DNA from: Nocardia cyriacigeorgica GUH-2
Lineage (GTDB): Bacteria; Actinomycetota; Actinomycetes; Mycobacteriales; Mycobacteriaceae
Reading direction: 5' to 3'
NCBI RefSeq assembly: GCF_000284035.1
Contig: NC_016887.1
Span: forward strand, 5,208,001-5,272,000
DNA: 64,000 nt
Notes under the pieces: generated by a model
What the model saw: only the letters and a program-made list of their open reading frames with translations
What the model was told of the DNA's origin: nothing
Databases searched by the model: none
Shown here: piece by piece, positions 40,628 to 49,605 of the stretch
Layout of the letters: every line of letters starts with the position of its first letter
Position numbering within the stretch: the stretch's first letter is position 1
Position numbers and translations under genes: made by a program

Positions 40628-42190
40628 TCAGTGCGCGAAGTGCCGCGAACCCGTCAGGTAGACGGTGACGCCCGCCGCCCGCGCAACGTCGATGGTCTCC
40701 TGGTCGCGCACCGATCCACCCGGGTGCACGATCGCCCGCACACCGGCCTGGATGAGTGCCTCCGGGCCGTCCGGGAACGGGAAGAAGGCGTCGGAGGCGG
40801 CGACCGAACCCTTGACCCGGTCCCCGGCCCGCTGCACCGCCAGTCCGACCGCGTCGACCCGGTTCACCTGACCCATGCCCACGCCGACGGAAGCGCCGTC
40901 GTGGGCGAGCAGGATGGCGTTGGACTTCACCGCGCGGCAGGCCCGCCAGGCGAAAGCCAGATCGGCCAGGGTCTGCTCGTCGGCGGGCTCGCCGGCGACC
41001 AGGGTCCAGTTGGCGGGATCGTCACCCTCGGCGTCGAGGATGTCGCGCTGCTGGAGCAGGGCGCCGCCGCTGATCGGCCGCAGCTCCACCCCGGCCCGGC
41101 GCGGCGGCTCGGCGACCAGGATGCGCACATTCTTCTTGCGCTGCAACACTTCCACCGCGCCGTCGGCGTAGGCCGGAGCGACGATCACCTCGGTGAAGAT
41201 CTCCGCGACCTGCTGCGCCATCTCCACGGTCACCTCACGGTTGGCCGCGATGACGCCGCCGTAGGCGCTCACCGGATCGCAGGCGTGCGCCTTGCGGTGC
41301 GCCTCGGCGATATCGGCGCCCAACGCGATGCCACACGGGTTGGCGTGCTTGATGATCGCCACCGCGGGATCGGTGTGGTCGTGCGCGGCCCGCCAGGCGG
41401 CGTCGGCGTCGACGTAGTTGTTGTACGACATCTCCTTGCCGTGCAACTGCCGCGCCTGCGCCAATCCGGGGGCGCCGTCGTTGGCGGTGTAGAGCGCGGC
41501 CTCCTGATGCGGGTTCTCGCCGTAGCGCAGCACCGCGGCCCGCTCCCAGCTGCCACCGATCCAGTCCGGGAAACGCTCGGCACCGGGCGCGAGCACGCTG
41601 GTCATCCAGCTGGCCACCGCCACGTCGTAGTTCGCGGTGTGCTGGAAGGCCTTGGCCGCCAACGCCGTCCGCTCGGCCAGGGTGAAACCGCCGGCGCGCA
41701 CGGCGGCGAGCACCTGCTCGTAATCGCCGCTGTCGACGACCACACCCACCGAGGGATGGTTCTTGGCCGCCGCGCGCACCATCGACGGACCGCCGATATC
41801 GATCTGCTCGACGCATTCGTCCGGCGCGGCGCCGCTGGCCACCGTCTCGGTGAACGGGTACAGGTTCACCACCACCAGCTGGAACGCCTCGACGCCCAGC
41901 TCGACCAGCTGATCGACGTGCTCGCTCTTGCGGGTGTCGGCGAGGATGCCCGCGTGTACGCGCGGGTGCAGGGTCTTGACCCGGCCGTCCAGCGTCTCCG
42001 GGAATCCGGTGAGGTCTTCGACCTTGGTCACCGGGATGCCCGCGTCGGCGATGCGGGCGGCGGTCGACCCGGTCGAGACCAGCTCCACCCCGGCCTCGTG
42101 CAGGCCGGTCGCGAGCTCCACGAGCCCGGTCTTGTCGTAGACGCTCACCAGCGCCCGGCTGATCGGCTTACGGTCGCTGGATTCACTCAC
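40628..42190 (-). CDS. purH: Bifunctional AICAR formyltransferase/IMP cyclohydrolase
   Basis: The 520-aa enzyme performs the last two steps of IMP synthesis. The N-terminal MGS-like cyclohydrolase domain has RALVSVYDKTGLVELATGL and GRVKTLHPRVHAGILA; the C-terminal transformylase domain has the catalytic KHANPCG and SYNNYVDADAAWR. The GTG start overlaps the purN stop by 4 nt. Pairing with purN matches M. tuberculosis Rv0957-Rv0956. Confidence 0.96.
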   Translation of the reverse strand: MSESSDRKPISRALVSVYDKTGLVELATGLHEAGVELVSTGSTAARIADAGIPVTKVEDLTGFPETLDGRVKTLHPRVHAGILADTRKSEHVDQLVELGVEAFQLVVVNLYPFTETVASGAAPDECVEQIDIGGPSMVRAAAKNHPSVGVVVDSGDYEQVLAAVRAGGFTLAERTALAAKAFQHTANYDVAVASWMTSVLAPGAERFPDWIGGSWERAAVLRYGENPHQEAALYTANDGAPGLAQARQLHGKEMSYNNYVDADAAWRAAHDHTDPAVAIIKHANPCGIALGADIAEAHRKAHACDPVSAYGGVIAANREVTVEMAQQVAEIFTEVIVAPAYADGAVEVLQRKKNVRILVAEPPRRAGVELRPISGGALLQQRDILDAEGDDPANWTLVAGEPADEQTLADLAFAWRACRAVKSNAILLAHDGASVGVGMGQVNRVDAVGLAVQRAGDRVKGSVAASDAFFPFPDGPEALIQAGVRAIVHPGGSVRDQETIDVARAAGVTVYLTGSRHFAH

Positions 42191-42882
42191 CGGGAAACTC
42201 GCTCATCTGGGATTACTGCCTTTCGTCCGTCGGAGACAATGCCTCGGGTGGCGACGGCGGCGACAACCTCCGCCAGCAACCGTCGCTCGACAACCTTGAT
42301 GCGCTCGTGCAGGGTGGCCTCGTCGTCATCGGGCAGCACCGTGACCGCTTCCTGGGCGAGGATCGGGCCGGTGTCGATGCCCTCGTCCACCAGGTGCACC
42401 GTCGACCCGGTGACCCGAACGCCGTAGGCGAGCGCGTCGCGGACGCCGTGGGCGCCGGGGAAGGCGGGCAGCAGCGCGGGATGGGTGTTGATGATGCGTC
42501 CGCCGAACCGCTTCAGGAACATCGGGCCGAGGATCTTCATGAAACCGGCGGAGACCACCAGATCGGGCTCGTAGGCCGCGACGGCCTCGGTCAGGGCGTG
42601 ATCCCAGGCGCTGCGATCGGGGTGGTCGCCGAGCGCGACCCGGAAATGCGGGATGCCCGCGGCGTCGGCGTGCTCGGTGGCGGCGCAGGTGCGGTCCACT
42701 CCGACGGCGACGATCCGCGCCGGGTACCCGGGGGCCCGGGTGGCCTCGATGAGCGCGCGCAGCAGCGATCCGGTGCCCGAGGCGAGTACGACGACGGTGG
42801 CCGGGGCCGTTTCGGATGGGGCCGGGGAGGTCAGCGCTCTACTCCTGGAAGTCGGGTCGGACGGTGGCCGGATCGTTGCCAC
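42187..42882 (-). CDS. purN: Phosphoribosylglycinamide formyltransferase
   Basis: The 231-aa enzyme transfers formyl from 10-formyl-THF to GAR. It has the substrate loop LASGTGSLLRAL, catalytic Asn and His in IINTHPALLPAFPGAH, and Asp in DEGIDTGPIL. The first 25 residues from GTG 42882 are extra to the fold and the true start may be later. It is 11 bp from perM. Confidence 0.94.
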   Translation of the reverse strand: MATIRPPSDPTSRSRALTSPAPSETAPATVVVLASGTGSLLRALIEATRAPGYPARIVAVGVDRTCAATEHADAAGIPHFRVALGDHPDRSAWDHALTEAVAAYEPDLVVSAGFMKILGPMFLKRFGGRIINTHPALLPAFPGAHGVRDALAYGVRVTGSTVHLVDEGIDTGPILAQEAVTVLPDDDEATLHERIKVVERRLLAEVVAAVATRGIVSDGRKAVIPDERVSR

Positions 42883-42893
42883 CGTCGTAGAGC

Positions 42894-44378
42894 CTAACGA
42901 TCCTGGGTTCGGCTACTTTCCGGCAGGTCCGCCTCGACCACCTCGGCGTCGACGATCTCGGCGGGCGGGTCGGCCGGGCGGGCGGGCCGGCGGTCGAGTG
43001 CGGGCTGCTCGTCGATGACTTCGGCGTCGAGTTCGACCGTCAGTTCCGGGCCGTCGTCGTAGTCGTCGAACTCGTCATCGTCGTAGTCGTCGTACTCCTC
43101 GTCGAGGTAGTCCTCTGCGTCGTACTCGTCGTGGTCGTCGTAGCCGTGGTCGTCGTAGCCGAACCCGGGGATCGGGCTGCCGACGGGCGTGATGAACAGC
43201 CGGGCGAACACGAGCCCGGCATATCCGGTGACGGCCAGCAGGACGACGGTGACTACGGCGAAGGCGAGCAGATCCGGTCCGATCCGGCCGAAGGTACCCA
43301 GTTCACCGCCGGCCACCACGCCGAGCAGCACCAGCACCACCGTCGCCAGTGCAGCGCTGGTGAGCGTGGACCACGGGGCGAGCAGGCGGTCGTGCGAGGT
43401 GCGCGCAGTATCGAGACCGCCGATCACGCCGACGATCACCGGGATCAGCAGCAGCGCCGGCCACCACCCGGCCGCGGGTCCGGTAGGCAGTGCGGCGAGC
43501 ACCGGCATCGCCGGCACCGGGCCGCCGACCACCGAGAACACGCCCACCGACGCGTCACCGAATTCGACGCCCGCGCCGACCAGCACGGCCACCGCGCCGA
43601 TCACCACATTGGGCAGATACAGCAGCGAGAGCACCGTCAGCCCGATGACGCCGCCGGCATTGCCCGCCCCGGAATAGCTGTCGCCGATCCGCGACCAGTG
43701 CGCGAGCAGCGAGACGACGGTGACTACAGCGGCGGCGCCGAGCAGCCGCAACACGGTGTGCGCGGCGGCGTACCCGGCCGCGACCACCCAGTACGGCAGC
43801 CGGTCGACCGAGGCGGGCCAGAGCCCGGCGGCGATTCCGCAGCCCGCGGCCACCAGATGCAGGCCACCGACCCAGGCGAAGGCGGTGAGCGGATTGGGCG
43901 GCTGCATCGGCAGCACACCGGAGGCATCCTCGGTGACGGCCAGGCAGACCGCGGTGACGAGTAGTGGACCACCCACGGCCGCGGCCACCAGCCAGGCCAG
44001 ATCGGCGCGGGACGGATCGGGTTCCACCGCGTGCGCGCATTCGCGTCCACAGGCCCACATCAGCAGTGCGGTGGGCAGCAGCGGCAGCACACCGAGCGTG
44101 GTGGCGCCGATGACGACAGGTACCTGATGTACGGCGAGCCAACTGCCCGCGATAGCGCCGGAGATACCGGAAAGGCCGCTGCCGGAAGCCAGCAGCGTGG
44201 CGAACATGGCGATGACGATGGCCGCGAGCCCGAACGCGGCCGGGCGGGCGGCGACGAGCATCAACACCCGCGCGCGTTCGGGGGTGAGGGACAGAAAGCC
44301 GGGCTCATCGACCGGCGGCTCCGGCTCGGATCGGACCGGTGCGGCCCGTCGGACAAGCGAATTCCGCGGGGAGCTCAT
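42894..44378 (-). CDS. perM: PerM-like membrane protein (DUF6350), cell division/persistence
   Basis: The 494-aa protein has about ten hydrophobic helices between residues 35 and 400 and a long acidic, tyrosine-rich cytoplasmic tail (EYDAEDYLDEEYDDYDDDEF and so on). Position just before purN-purH is that of Rv0955 (PerM), reported in M. tuberculosis to stabilise the divisome and support persistence. The frame reads cleanly from ATG 44378. Confidence 0.85.
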   Translation of the reverse strand: MSSPRNSLVRRAAPVRSEPEPPVDEPGFLSLTPERARVLMLVAARPAAFGLAAIVIAMFATLLASGSGLSGISGAIAGSWLAVHQVPVVIGATTLGVLPLLPTALLMWACGRECAHAVEPDPSRADLAWLVAAAVGGPLLVTAVCLAVTEDASGVLPMQPPNPLTAFAWVGGLHLVAAGCGIAAGLWPASVDRLPYWVVAAGYAAAHTVLRLLGAAAVVTVVSLLAHWSRIGDSYSGAGNAGGVIGLTVLSLLYLPNVVIGAVAVLVGAGVEFGDASVGVFSVVGGPVPAMPVLAALPTGPAAGWWPALLLIPVIVGVIGGLDTARTSHDRLLAPWSTLTSAALATVVLVLLGVVAGGELGTFGRIGPDLLAFAVVTVVLLAVTGYAGLVFARLFITPVGSPIPGFGYDDHGYDDHDEYDAEDYLDEEYDDYDDDEFDDYDDGPELTVELDAEVIDEQPALDRRPARPADPPAEIVDAEVVEADLPESSRTQDR

Positions 44379-44468
44379 GAAGATTCAGGTTGGCAGCTCT
44401 CCCGGCGCGAGCGGGTCAGGCGCGCCGGGCGCCGGGAGAGCCACGATGACAACCGTGTGGTCGCCGGA

Positions 44469-45485
44469 TTACTTGTTGTCGTCCGAGGGACGGAACGCGC
44501 GAGTCGGGTCGGCGGCCGGATCGGCGTTCTGCTCACCGCCGAACGGCTGGCTGGGCTGACCCTGTTGCGGCTGCTGCTGACCGTACTGCTGCTGGCCGTA
44601 CTGCTGCTGCTGACCACCGAACTGCTGGGTGGCGCCTTCCGACGGCGACTGCTGCTGGCCACCGGCGTACGGCGACTGCTGCTGGCCCGCACCATAACCG
44701 GGCTGCTGGCCGTAGGACTGCTGCTGCTGACCGTACTGCTGCTGACCCGGCTGCTGGCCGTACTGCTGCTGCTGGCCCGGCTGGCTGTAGGAGGGCTGCG
44801 ACGGGTACTGACCGCCACCGAAACCGCCCTGGCCCGGCTGGCCCTGACCGAACTGCTGCTGGCCGTAGCCACCCTGCTGCTGGCCATACTGCTGCTGGCC
44901 GTAACCCGGCTGCTGGCCGTAGCCGGCCTGCGCCTGCTGTGCGGCCGGACGCGGTTCGGGCAGCTTGATGATGCCGGCCTCGAACAGCACGACCGCGACG
45001 GCGATGGCGGCCTGGACGAACACGAAGAACAGCAGGACCCAGGCGCCCCACTGGAGCTCGATGCCTTCGAGCTGATTGAACGACTGGAACAGCAGACCGA
45101 AGAAGCCGGCCACCGATACTGCGGCAGCCGCGCCGGTCCAGTTCTGCTTGGGCAGCAGCGACAGACCCGCCAGCAGAGCCGCGATCAGGACGATGGTGAG
45201 CAGGGGCGTGATGCCGAGCATCGAGTTGAAGGCGTTCTCGGTCTCATCCGAACCCTCACCGGTGAACAACGATCCGCCCTCTTTGGCGCCCTGGTACGGC
45301 AGGAAACCGAAGAGGAAGCTGATCACACCCAGCGCAGCCACGCCGATCGTCAGGAAGAACGGCAGCCCCTTGGCGGCGGCACCGGATTCGGTACCTGCGC
45401 CGGCCGGCGACTGGCCGGGGTTGGGGGAAGCGGAGGGCGTCGGCGCGGGCGCGTTGTACCCGGAGCCCCCGGTCGGGTATGACAT
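44469..45485 (-). CDS. DUF5336 membrane protein with Gln/Gly/Tyr-rich tail (34-kDa antigen family)
   Basis: The 338-aa protein starts MSYPTGGSGYNAPAP. Four membrane helices lie at residues about 38-170 (FFLTIGVAALGVISFLFGFL, LLTIVLIAALLAGLSLL, AAAVSVAGFFGLLFQSF, GAWVLLFFVFVQAAIAVAVV). The remaining 150 residues are a low-complexity tail of QQQYGQQPGYG-type repeats. The counterpart is Rv0954, a septum-associated protein related to the M. avium 34-kDa antigen. It is co-directional with perM, 90 bp upstream, so both may act at the divisome. Confidence 0.85.
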   Translation of the reverse strand: MSYPTGGSGYNAPAPTPSASPNPGQSPAGAGTESGAAAKGLPFFLTIGVAALGVISFLFGFLPYQGAKEGGSLFTGEGSDETENAFNSMLGITPLLTIVLIAALLAGLSLLPKQNWTGAAAAVSVAGFFGLLFQSFNQLEGIELQWGAWVLLFFVFVQAAIAVAVVLFEAGIIKLPEPRPAAQQAQAGYGQQPGYGQQQYGQQQGGYGQQQFGQGQPGQGGFGGGQYPSQPSYSQPGQQQQYGQQPGQQQYGQQQQSYGQQPGYGAGQQQSPYAGGQQQSPSEGATQQFGGQQQQYGQQQYGQQQPQQGQPSQPFGGEQNADPAADPTRAFRPSDDNK

Positions 45486-45617
45486 GTCGTCGTCTCCTAG
45501 GTCGAGTCATACATGTGTGTTCACGACTGATTCCCTCCTGACGCTACTGCACCGGGGCGCGGAGGTCATCACCGAGCGATTCCCCTGTGGAGAGAATCGC
45601 CGCCTGTGGATAACGAC

Positions 45618-45651
45618 GAAGGCCGCAACCGGCGAACCGGAAGCGGCCTTC
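45618..45651. terminator. Terminator-like hairpin after sucD
   Basis: A 9-bp stem GAAGGCCGC with GCGGCCTTC encloses a 16-nt loop with an inner CCGG pair. It lies 18 bp past the sucD stop. Confidence 0.7.
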
Positions 45652-45668
45652 GAAGATCCATATGGGGA

Positions 45669-46583
45669 TCAAGCAGTGACGCTTGCCTTCTCCAGGATCT
45701 CGCGCGCGAGCGCGGCGGTCTCGGACGGCGTCTTGCCGACCTTCACACCCGCGGCCTCGAGCGCGTCCTTCTTCGCCTGGGCGGTGCCCGACGAACCGGA
45801 GACGATGGCGCCCGCGTGACCCATGGTCTTGCCCTCGGGGGCGGTGAAGCCCGCGACGTAGCCGACGACCGGCTTGGTCACGTTCTCCTTGATGTAGGCC
45901 GCGGCCCGCTCCTCGGCGTCGCCGCCGATCTCGCCGATCATCACGATCAGCTCGGTCTCCGGGTCCTTCTCGAACGCCTCGATGGCATCGATGTGGGTGG
46001 TGCCGATGACCGGGTCGCCGCCGATGCCGATGGAGGTCGAGAAGCCGAAATCGCGCAGCTCGTACATCATCTGGTAGGTCAGCGTGCCGGACTTGGAGAC
46101 CAGGCCGATCGGGCCCTTGCCGGTGATGTTGGCCGGGGTGATGCCCACCAGCGCCTCGCCCGGGGTGATGATGCCGGGGCAGTTCGGGCCGATGATCCGG
46201 GTCTTGTTGCCCTTCTCCACGTTGTAGGCCCAGGCGTAGGCGGTGTCCTGCACCGGGATGCCCTCGGTGATGACCACCAGCAGCGGGATCTCCGCGTCGA
46301 TGGCCTCGATGATGGCGTCCTTGGCGAACTTCGGCGGCACGAAGGCGATCGAGACGTCGGCCCCGGTCTCCTTCATGGCCTCGGCCACGCCACCGAAGAC
46401 CGGCAGCTCTACGGCGTTGCCGTCTTTGTCGGTGTGCGAGACGGTGGTGCCCGCCTTGCGCGCGTTGACGCCACCGACGATCTGGGTGCCCGCCTTCAGC
46501 ATCAGGGCGGTGTGCTTGGTGCCCTCGCCGCCGGTGATGCCCTGGACGATGACCTTGGAGTCCTTGTTGAGGAAGATAGACAT
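45669..46583 (-). CDS. sucD: Succinyl-CoA ligase, alpha subunit
   Basis: The 304-aa subunit has the CoA-binding fold (KVIVQGITGGEGTKHTALML), NCPGIITPGEA and the phospho-histidine motif GHAGAIVSGSSGTAQAKKDAL. With SucC it forms succinate and ATP or GTP from succinyl-CoA in the TCA cycle. It starts 24 bp after the sucC stop. Confidence 0.97.
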   Translation of the reverse strand: MSIFLNKDSKVIVQGITGGEGTKHTALMLKAGTQIVGGVNARKAGTTVSHTDKDGNAVELPVFGGVAEAMKETGADVSIAFVPPKFAKDAIIEAIDAEIPLLVVITEGIPVQDTAYAWAYNVEKGNKTRIIGPNCPGIITPGEALVGITPANITGKGPIGLVSKSGTLTYQMMYELRDFGFSTSIGIGGDPVIGTTHIDAIEAFEKDPETELIVMIGEIGGDAEERAAAYIKENVTKPVVGYVAGFTAPEGKTMGHAGAIVSGSSGTAQAKKDALEAAGVKVGKTPSETAALAREILEKASVTA

Positions 46584-46607
46584 GTTGTTGTCCTTACTCG
46601 GCCGTCG

Positions 46608-47774
46608 TTATTTGGCGGCAGCCAGTTCGGCGGCCTTGTCGGCGCCTTCGTCCATTGTCTGCGCCAGCGTCACCAGCGGGTGCGCGGCGTCGGCGAGGAT
46701 CTTGCGACCCTCCTCCACGCGGTTGCCGTCCAGCCGCACGACCAGCGGCTTGTTCGCCTCCGAGCCCAGGATCTCCAGCGCCTTGACGATGCCGTTGGCC
46801 ACCGCGTCACAGGCGGTGATACCACCGAAGACGTTGACGAACACGCTCTTGACCTGGGCGTCGTTCAGGATGACGTCCAGCCCGGCCGCCATCACCTCGG
46901 CCGAGGCGCCGCCACCGATGTCGAGGAAGTTGGCCGGCTTGACCCCGTCGTGCTTCTCGCCCGCGTAGGCGACCACGTCGAGGGTCGACATGACCAGACC
47001 GGCGCCGTTGCCGATGATGCCGACCTCACCGTCGAGCTTGACGTAGTTGAGGTCGTTCTCCTTGGCCTTGAGCTCCAGCGGGTCGGTCGCGTCCTTGTCC
47101 GCGAACTCCGCGTGGCCGGGCTGGCGGAAGTCGGCGTTCTCGTCCAGGGTGACCTTGCCGTCGAGGGCGAGGATCTCGTCCTGCGGGGTGCGCACCAGCG
47201 GGTTGACCTCGACCAGGGTGGCGTCTTCGGCGACGAAGACCTCCCACAGCTTCTGGATGGTCACGGCCGCGGCGTCGAGCACCTCGGCGGGCAGGTGGCC
47301 CTGCTCGGCGATGGAACGCGCGAAGGCCAGGTCGACACCCTTGACGGCGTCGACCGGAACCTTGGCCAGGCGGTCGGGCTTGGTGGCCGCGACCTCTTCG
47401 ATCTCCATGCCGCCCTCGACCGAGCACATGGCCAGGTAGGTGCGGTTGGAGCGATCCAGCAGGAAGGAGATGTAGTACTCCTCCGCGATGTCCTTGGCTT
47501 CGGCGACAAGGATCTTCTTGGTGATGTGGCCCTTGATGTCGAGGCCGAGAATGTTCGACGCGTGCGTGAAGGCGTCTTCCGGGGTGGCGGCGTACTTCAC
47601 GCCGCCTGCCTTGCCACGGCCGCCGACCTTCACCTGGGACTTGATCATCACCGGCTTGCCGATTTCCTGCGCGATGGCGCGGGCATCCTCGGCCGTGTCC
47701 GTCACGCGGCCCTCCGACGAAGGCACTCCGTGCTTAACGAAGAGCTCCTTCGCCTGATATTCGAAGAGATCCAT
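46608..47774 (-). CDS. sucC: Succinyl-CoA ligase, beta subunit
   Basis: The 388-aa subunit has the ATP-grasp start MDLFEYQAKELFVKHGVPSS, the nucleotide strand KVGGRGKAGGVKYA, LVEVNPLV and the CoA-ligase domain with DIGGGASAEVM and NVFGGITACD. It is first in the sucCD operon. Confidence 0.97.
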   Translation of the reverse strand: MDLFEYQAKELFVKHGVPSSEGRVTDTAEDARAIAQEIGKPVMIKSQVKVGGRGKAGGVKYAATPEDAFTHASNILGLDIKGHITKKILVAEAKDIAEEYYISFLLDRSNRTYLAMCSVEGGMEIEEVAATKPDRLAKVPVDAVKGVDLAFARSIAEQGHLPAEVLDAAAVTIQKLWEVFVAEDATLVEVNPLVRTPQDEILALDGKVTLDENADFRQPGHAEFADKDATDPLELKAKENDLNYVKLDGEVGIIGNGAGLVMSTLDVVAYAGEKHDGVKPANFLDIGGGASAEVMAAGLDVILNDAQVKSVFVNVFGGITACDAVANGIVKALEILGSEANKPLVVRLDGNRVEEGRKILADAAHPLVTLAQTMDEGADKAAELAAAK

Positions 47775-48338
47775 GTATTCACCGTCTCGTCTGCGTTGCT
47801 ATGACAACGTCTTTGTTGGCGGCCCGACGTCGGAAGCGGGTCGGGTCGGACTCTAACCAGTCACATGGAAGGCCAATCGGCCACGTACATCCTAAGTGGC
47901 GCAGGTCACGGCCGAACCCCCGGGACGGGCAAAACCGCTGGCCAAGGCTACTGGCGAGTAGCTTGTTGACGAGTCACCGGAGGCCTGCTCGCACGGTATC
48001 CGGCCCGCGGATCACGGACCCGTCACGACCAGGCAACCTCACTCCGGTGCCCAGAAACGCGTGAGTTGAATCGAGCTGTTATCGTGATCCATCTCACAAC
48101 TGTGGCCGGAATGTGCACACCGCTTGCGCAGTGCGCAATCGTTTCGTTACCGTCGATGCGGTCGATATCACAACCCGGTCACGACTCCGTTGTTCCAGGT
48201 GATGAGGAGGACGGCAAGCTTGACGCACCACAGCACTCCGTCGTTGGAGAGCCGTTCCACGATCGACCCGTCGATGCCGCCCCCGTCCGGGCCGGGCACG
48301 CGCGCGAGATCCATCCGCATCGTGATGCGGGCTCGCCG
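47775..48338. other. Intergenic region between sucC and the M23 peptidase gene
   Basis: The sucC promoter should lie in its left part. A single relic of the GACGGGCAAAACCG repeat core lies at about 47922. The right part carries a CRP-like site and a possible upstream ORF (48220-48342). No other gene is seen. Confidence 0.5.
48084..48097. promoter_or_regulatory. CRP-like site upstream of the M23 peptidase
   Basis: GTGATCCATCTCAC fits GTGA-N6-TCAC. It sits about 255 bp before the peptidase ATG and about 135 bp before the possible leader ORF. In M. tuberculosis CRP (Rv3676) controls cell-wall lytic genes such as rpfA, so the logic is plausible. Confidence 0.5.
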
Positions 48339-48342
48339 ATGA
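48220..48342 (+). CDS. Possible 40-aa upstream ORF coupled to the M23 gene
   Basis: A TTG at 48220 has a near-perfect GAGGAGG site 9 nt upstream. It encodes 40 residues starting THHSTPSLESRSTIDPS and ends in an ATGA overlap with the M23 start at 48339. The M23 ATG has no good ribosome site of its own, so coupling would explain its translation. It could equally be part of an extended M23 N-terminus in another frame; evidence is limited. Confidence 0.35.
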   Translation: MTHHSTPSLESRSTIDPSMPPPSGPGTRARSIRIVMRARR

Positions 48343-49481
48343 ACCACCGCACGACCCTCGACCCCACTCGCAGCCGGTCGGGTCACCGATACCGCCACGA
48401 AGACGGCCCCGCGAACGCCCCGGCGAACGGCGGCCACTACGGCTTCCACACCGCCCCCGCCGCGCACACCGCGAGCGAAGCCGACAACTCCTGGTCCGCC
48501 GATCACGCCTGGCAGGACAACGCCTCCTGGTCCGACGGCGATGCCTGGGCCGAAAGCGACAACAACGGCTGGACGCCCGAATGGTCCGAGCAGAGCTGGA
48601 CCGAGGGCGAGACCTGGTCCGACGGCGGCGCCTGGAGCGGTGGCGGCGAGGCCTGGCGCGAGGACGACGAGCCCGCCGAGGAATCCGCCGAACCGGCCGC
48701 GCCGAAGGTCATCCCCGCCCGCGAGAGCCGCTCCCGCAGCGGCGGCGCGCACCGACTACCCGCCCCGCCCTCGGCGCTCAAGGGCCGCGCCGCGGTCGCC
48801 GCGGTCGCCGCCGGCGCCTTCGTCGCCGCCGGCCAGTGCGCCTTCGCCAGCCCCGAAGAACAGACCATGGCGGCCGACTACGAGGCCGACCAGATCTACG
48901 AGATCGCCTCGCATTCGCCGATGAACGCGGGCGACCCTGCCGCCGCGGCTACCTCGCCGGATTCACCGCAGGTACTCACCGTCGGCGCGCCGGTGGATCT
49001 GAGCCAGTTCACCGACATCCTGGAAAAGGGCCAGAAGTACGCCGAAGACTTGGCCGCCCAGGAAGCCGCCAAGATGCGGCCGCTGTTCGCCCGGTTCGCG
49101 GCCGGCAACTTCACTTCCGGCTTCGGCGCCCGCTGGGGTGTGCAGCACCTCGGCATCGATGTGGCGGGCCCGATCGGCACCCCCATCTACGCCGTCGCCG
49201 ACGGCACCGTCATCGAAGCGGGTCCCGCCGCCGGATTCGGTATGTGGGTGCGGCTGCTGCACGACGACGGCACCGTCACCATCTACGGCCACATCGACAC
49301 CGCCACCGTGTCGCAGGGCGATCGGGTACTGGCCGGCGATCAGATCGCCACCATGGGCAACCGCGGCTTCTCCACCGGTCCGCACGTGCATTTCGAGGTC
49401 TGGCTCAACGGCACCGACAAGGTCGATCCGCTCCCCTGGCTCGCCACCCGCGGCATCAGCCTGGGCCAGATGCGCGACTGA
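48339..49481 (+). CDS. M23-family metallopeptidase (LytM domain)
   Basis: The 380-aa protein (ATG 48339; the frame is open to 48066) has a tryptophan/acidic disordered start of about 110 residues, a hydrophobic segment (AAVAAVAAGAFVAAGQCAFAS) and a C-terminal LytM domain. Zinc ligands are visible: HLGIDVAG (HxxxD) and HVHFEVW (HxH); the domain end is DPLPWLA. Such enzymes cut peptidoglycan cross-bridges or activate amidases. M. tuberculosis Rv0950c lies at the same position between sucCD and uvrD1. Confidence 0.85.
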   Translation: MNHRTTLDPTRSRSGHRYRHEDGPANAPANGGHYGFHTAPAAHTASEADNSWSADHAWQDNASWSDGDAWAESDNNGWTPEWSEQSWTEGETWSDGGAWSGGGEAWREDDEPAEESAEPAAPKVIPARESRSRSGGAHRLPAPPSALKGRAAVAAVAAGAFVAAGQCAFASPEEQTMAADYEADQIYEIASHSPMNAGDPAAAATSPDSPQVLTVGAPVDLSQFTDILEKGQKYAEDLAAQEAAKMRPLFARFAAGNFTSGFGARWGVQHLGIDVAGPIGTPIYAVADGTVIEAGPAAGFGMWVRLLHDDGTVTIYGHIDTATVSQGDRVLAGDQIATMGNRGFSTGPHVHFEVWLNGTDKVDPLPWLATRGISLGQMRD

Positions 49482-49605
49482 CCGCACCCCCATAACGGAT
49501 CGACACGCGACAGATGTCTGTGGCGCAGGCCGATTCCGGTCGACGCACGCCGCGGTGATCAAGCGCACGCTTCCGCAGCACGGGTGCGCCGCATAACGTC
49601 GGGCC

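Noticed and set aside
44469..45051. Arg/Pro/Ala-rich frames inside the DUF5336 gene
   Set aside because: They are frame shadows of the repetitive QQYGQQ tail codons.
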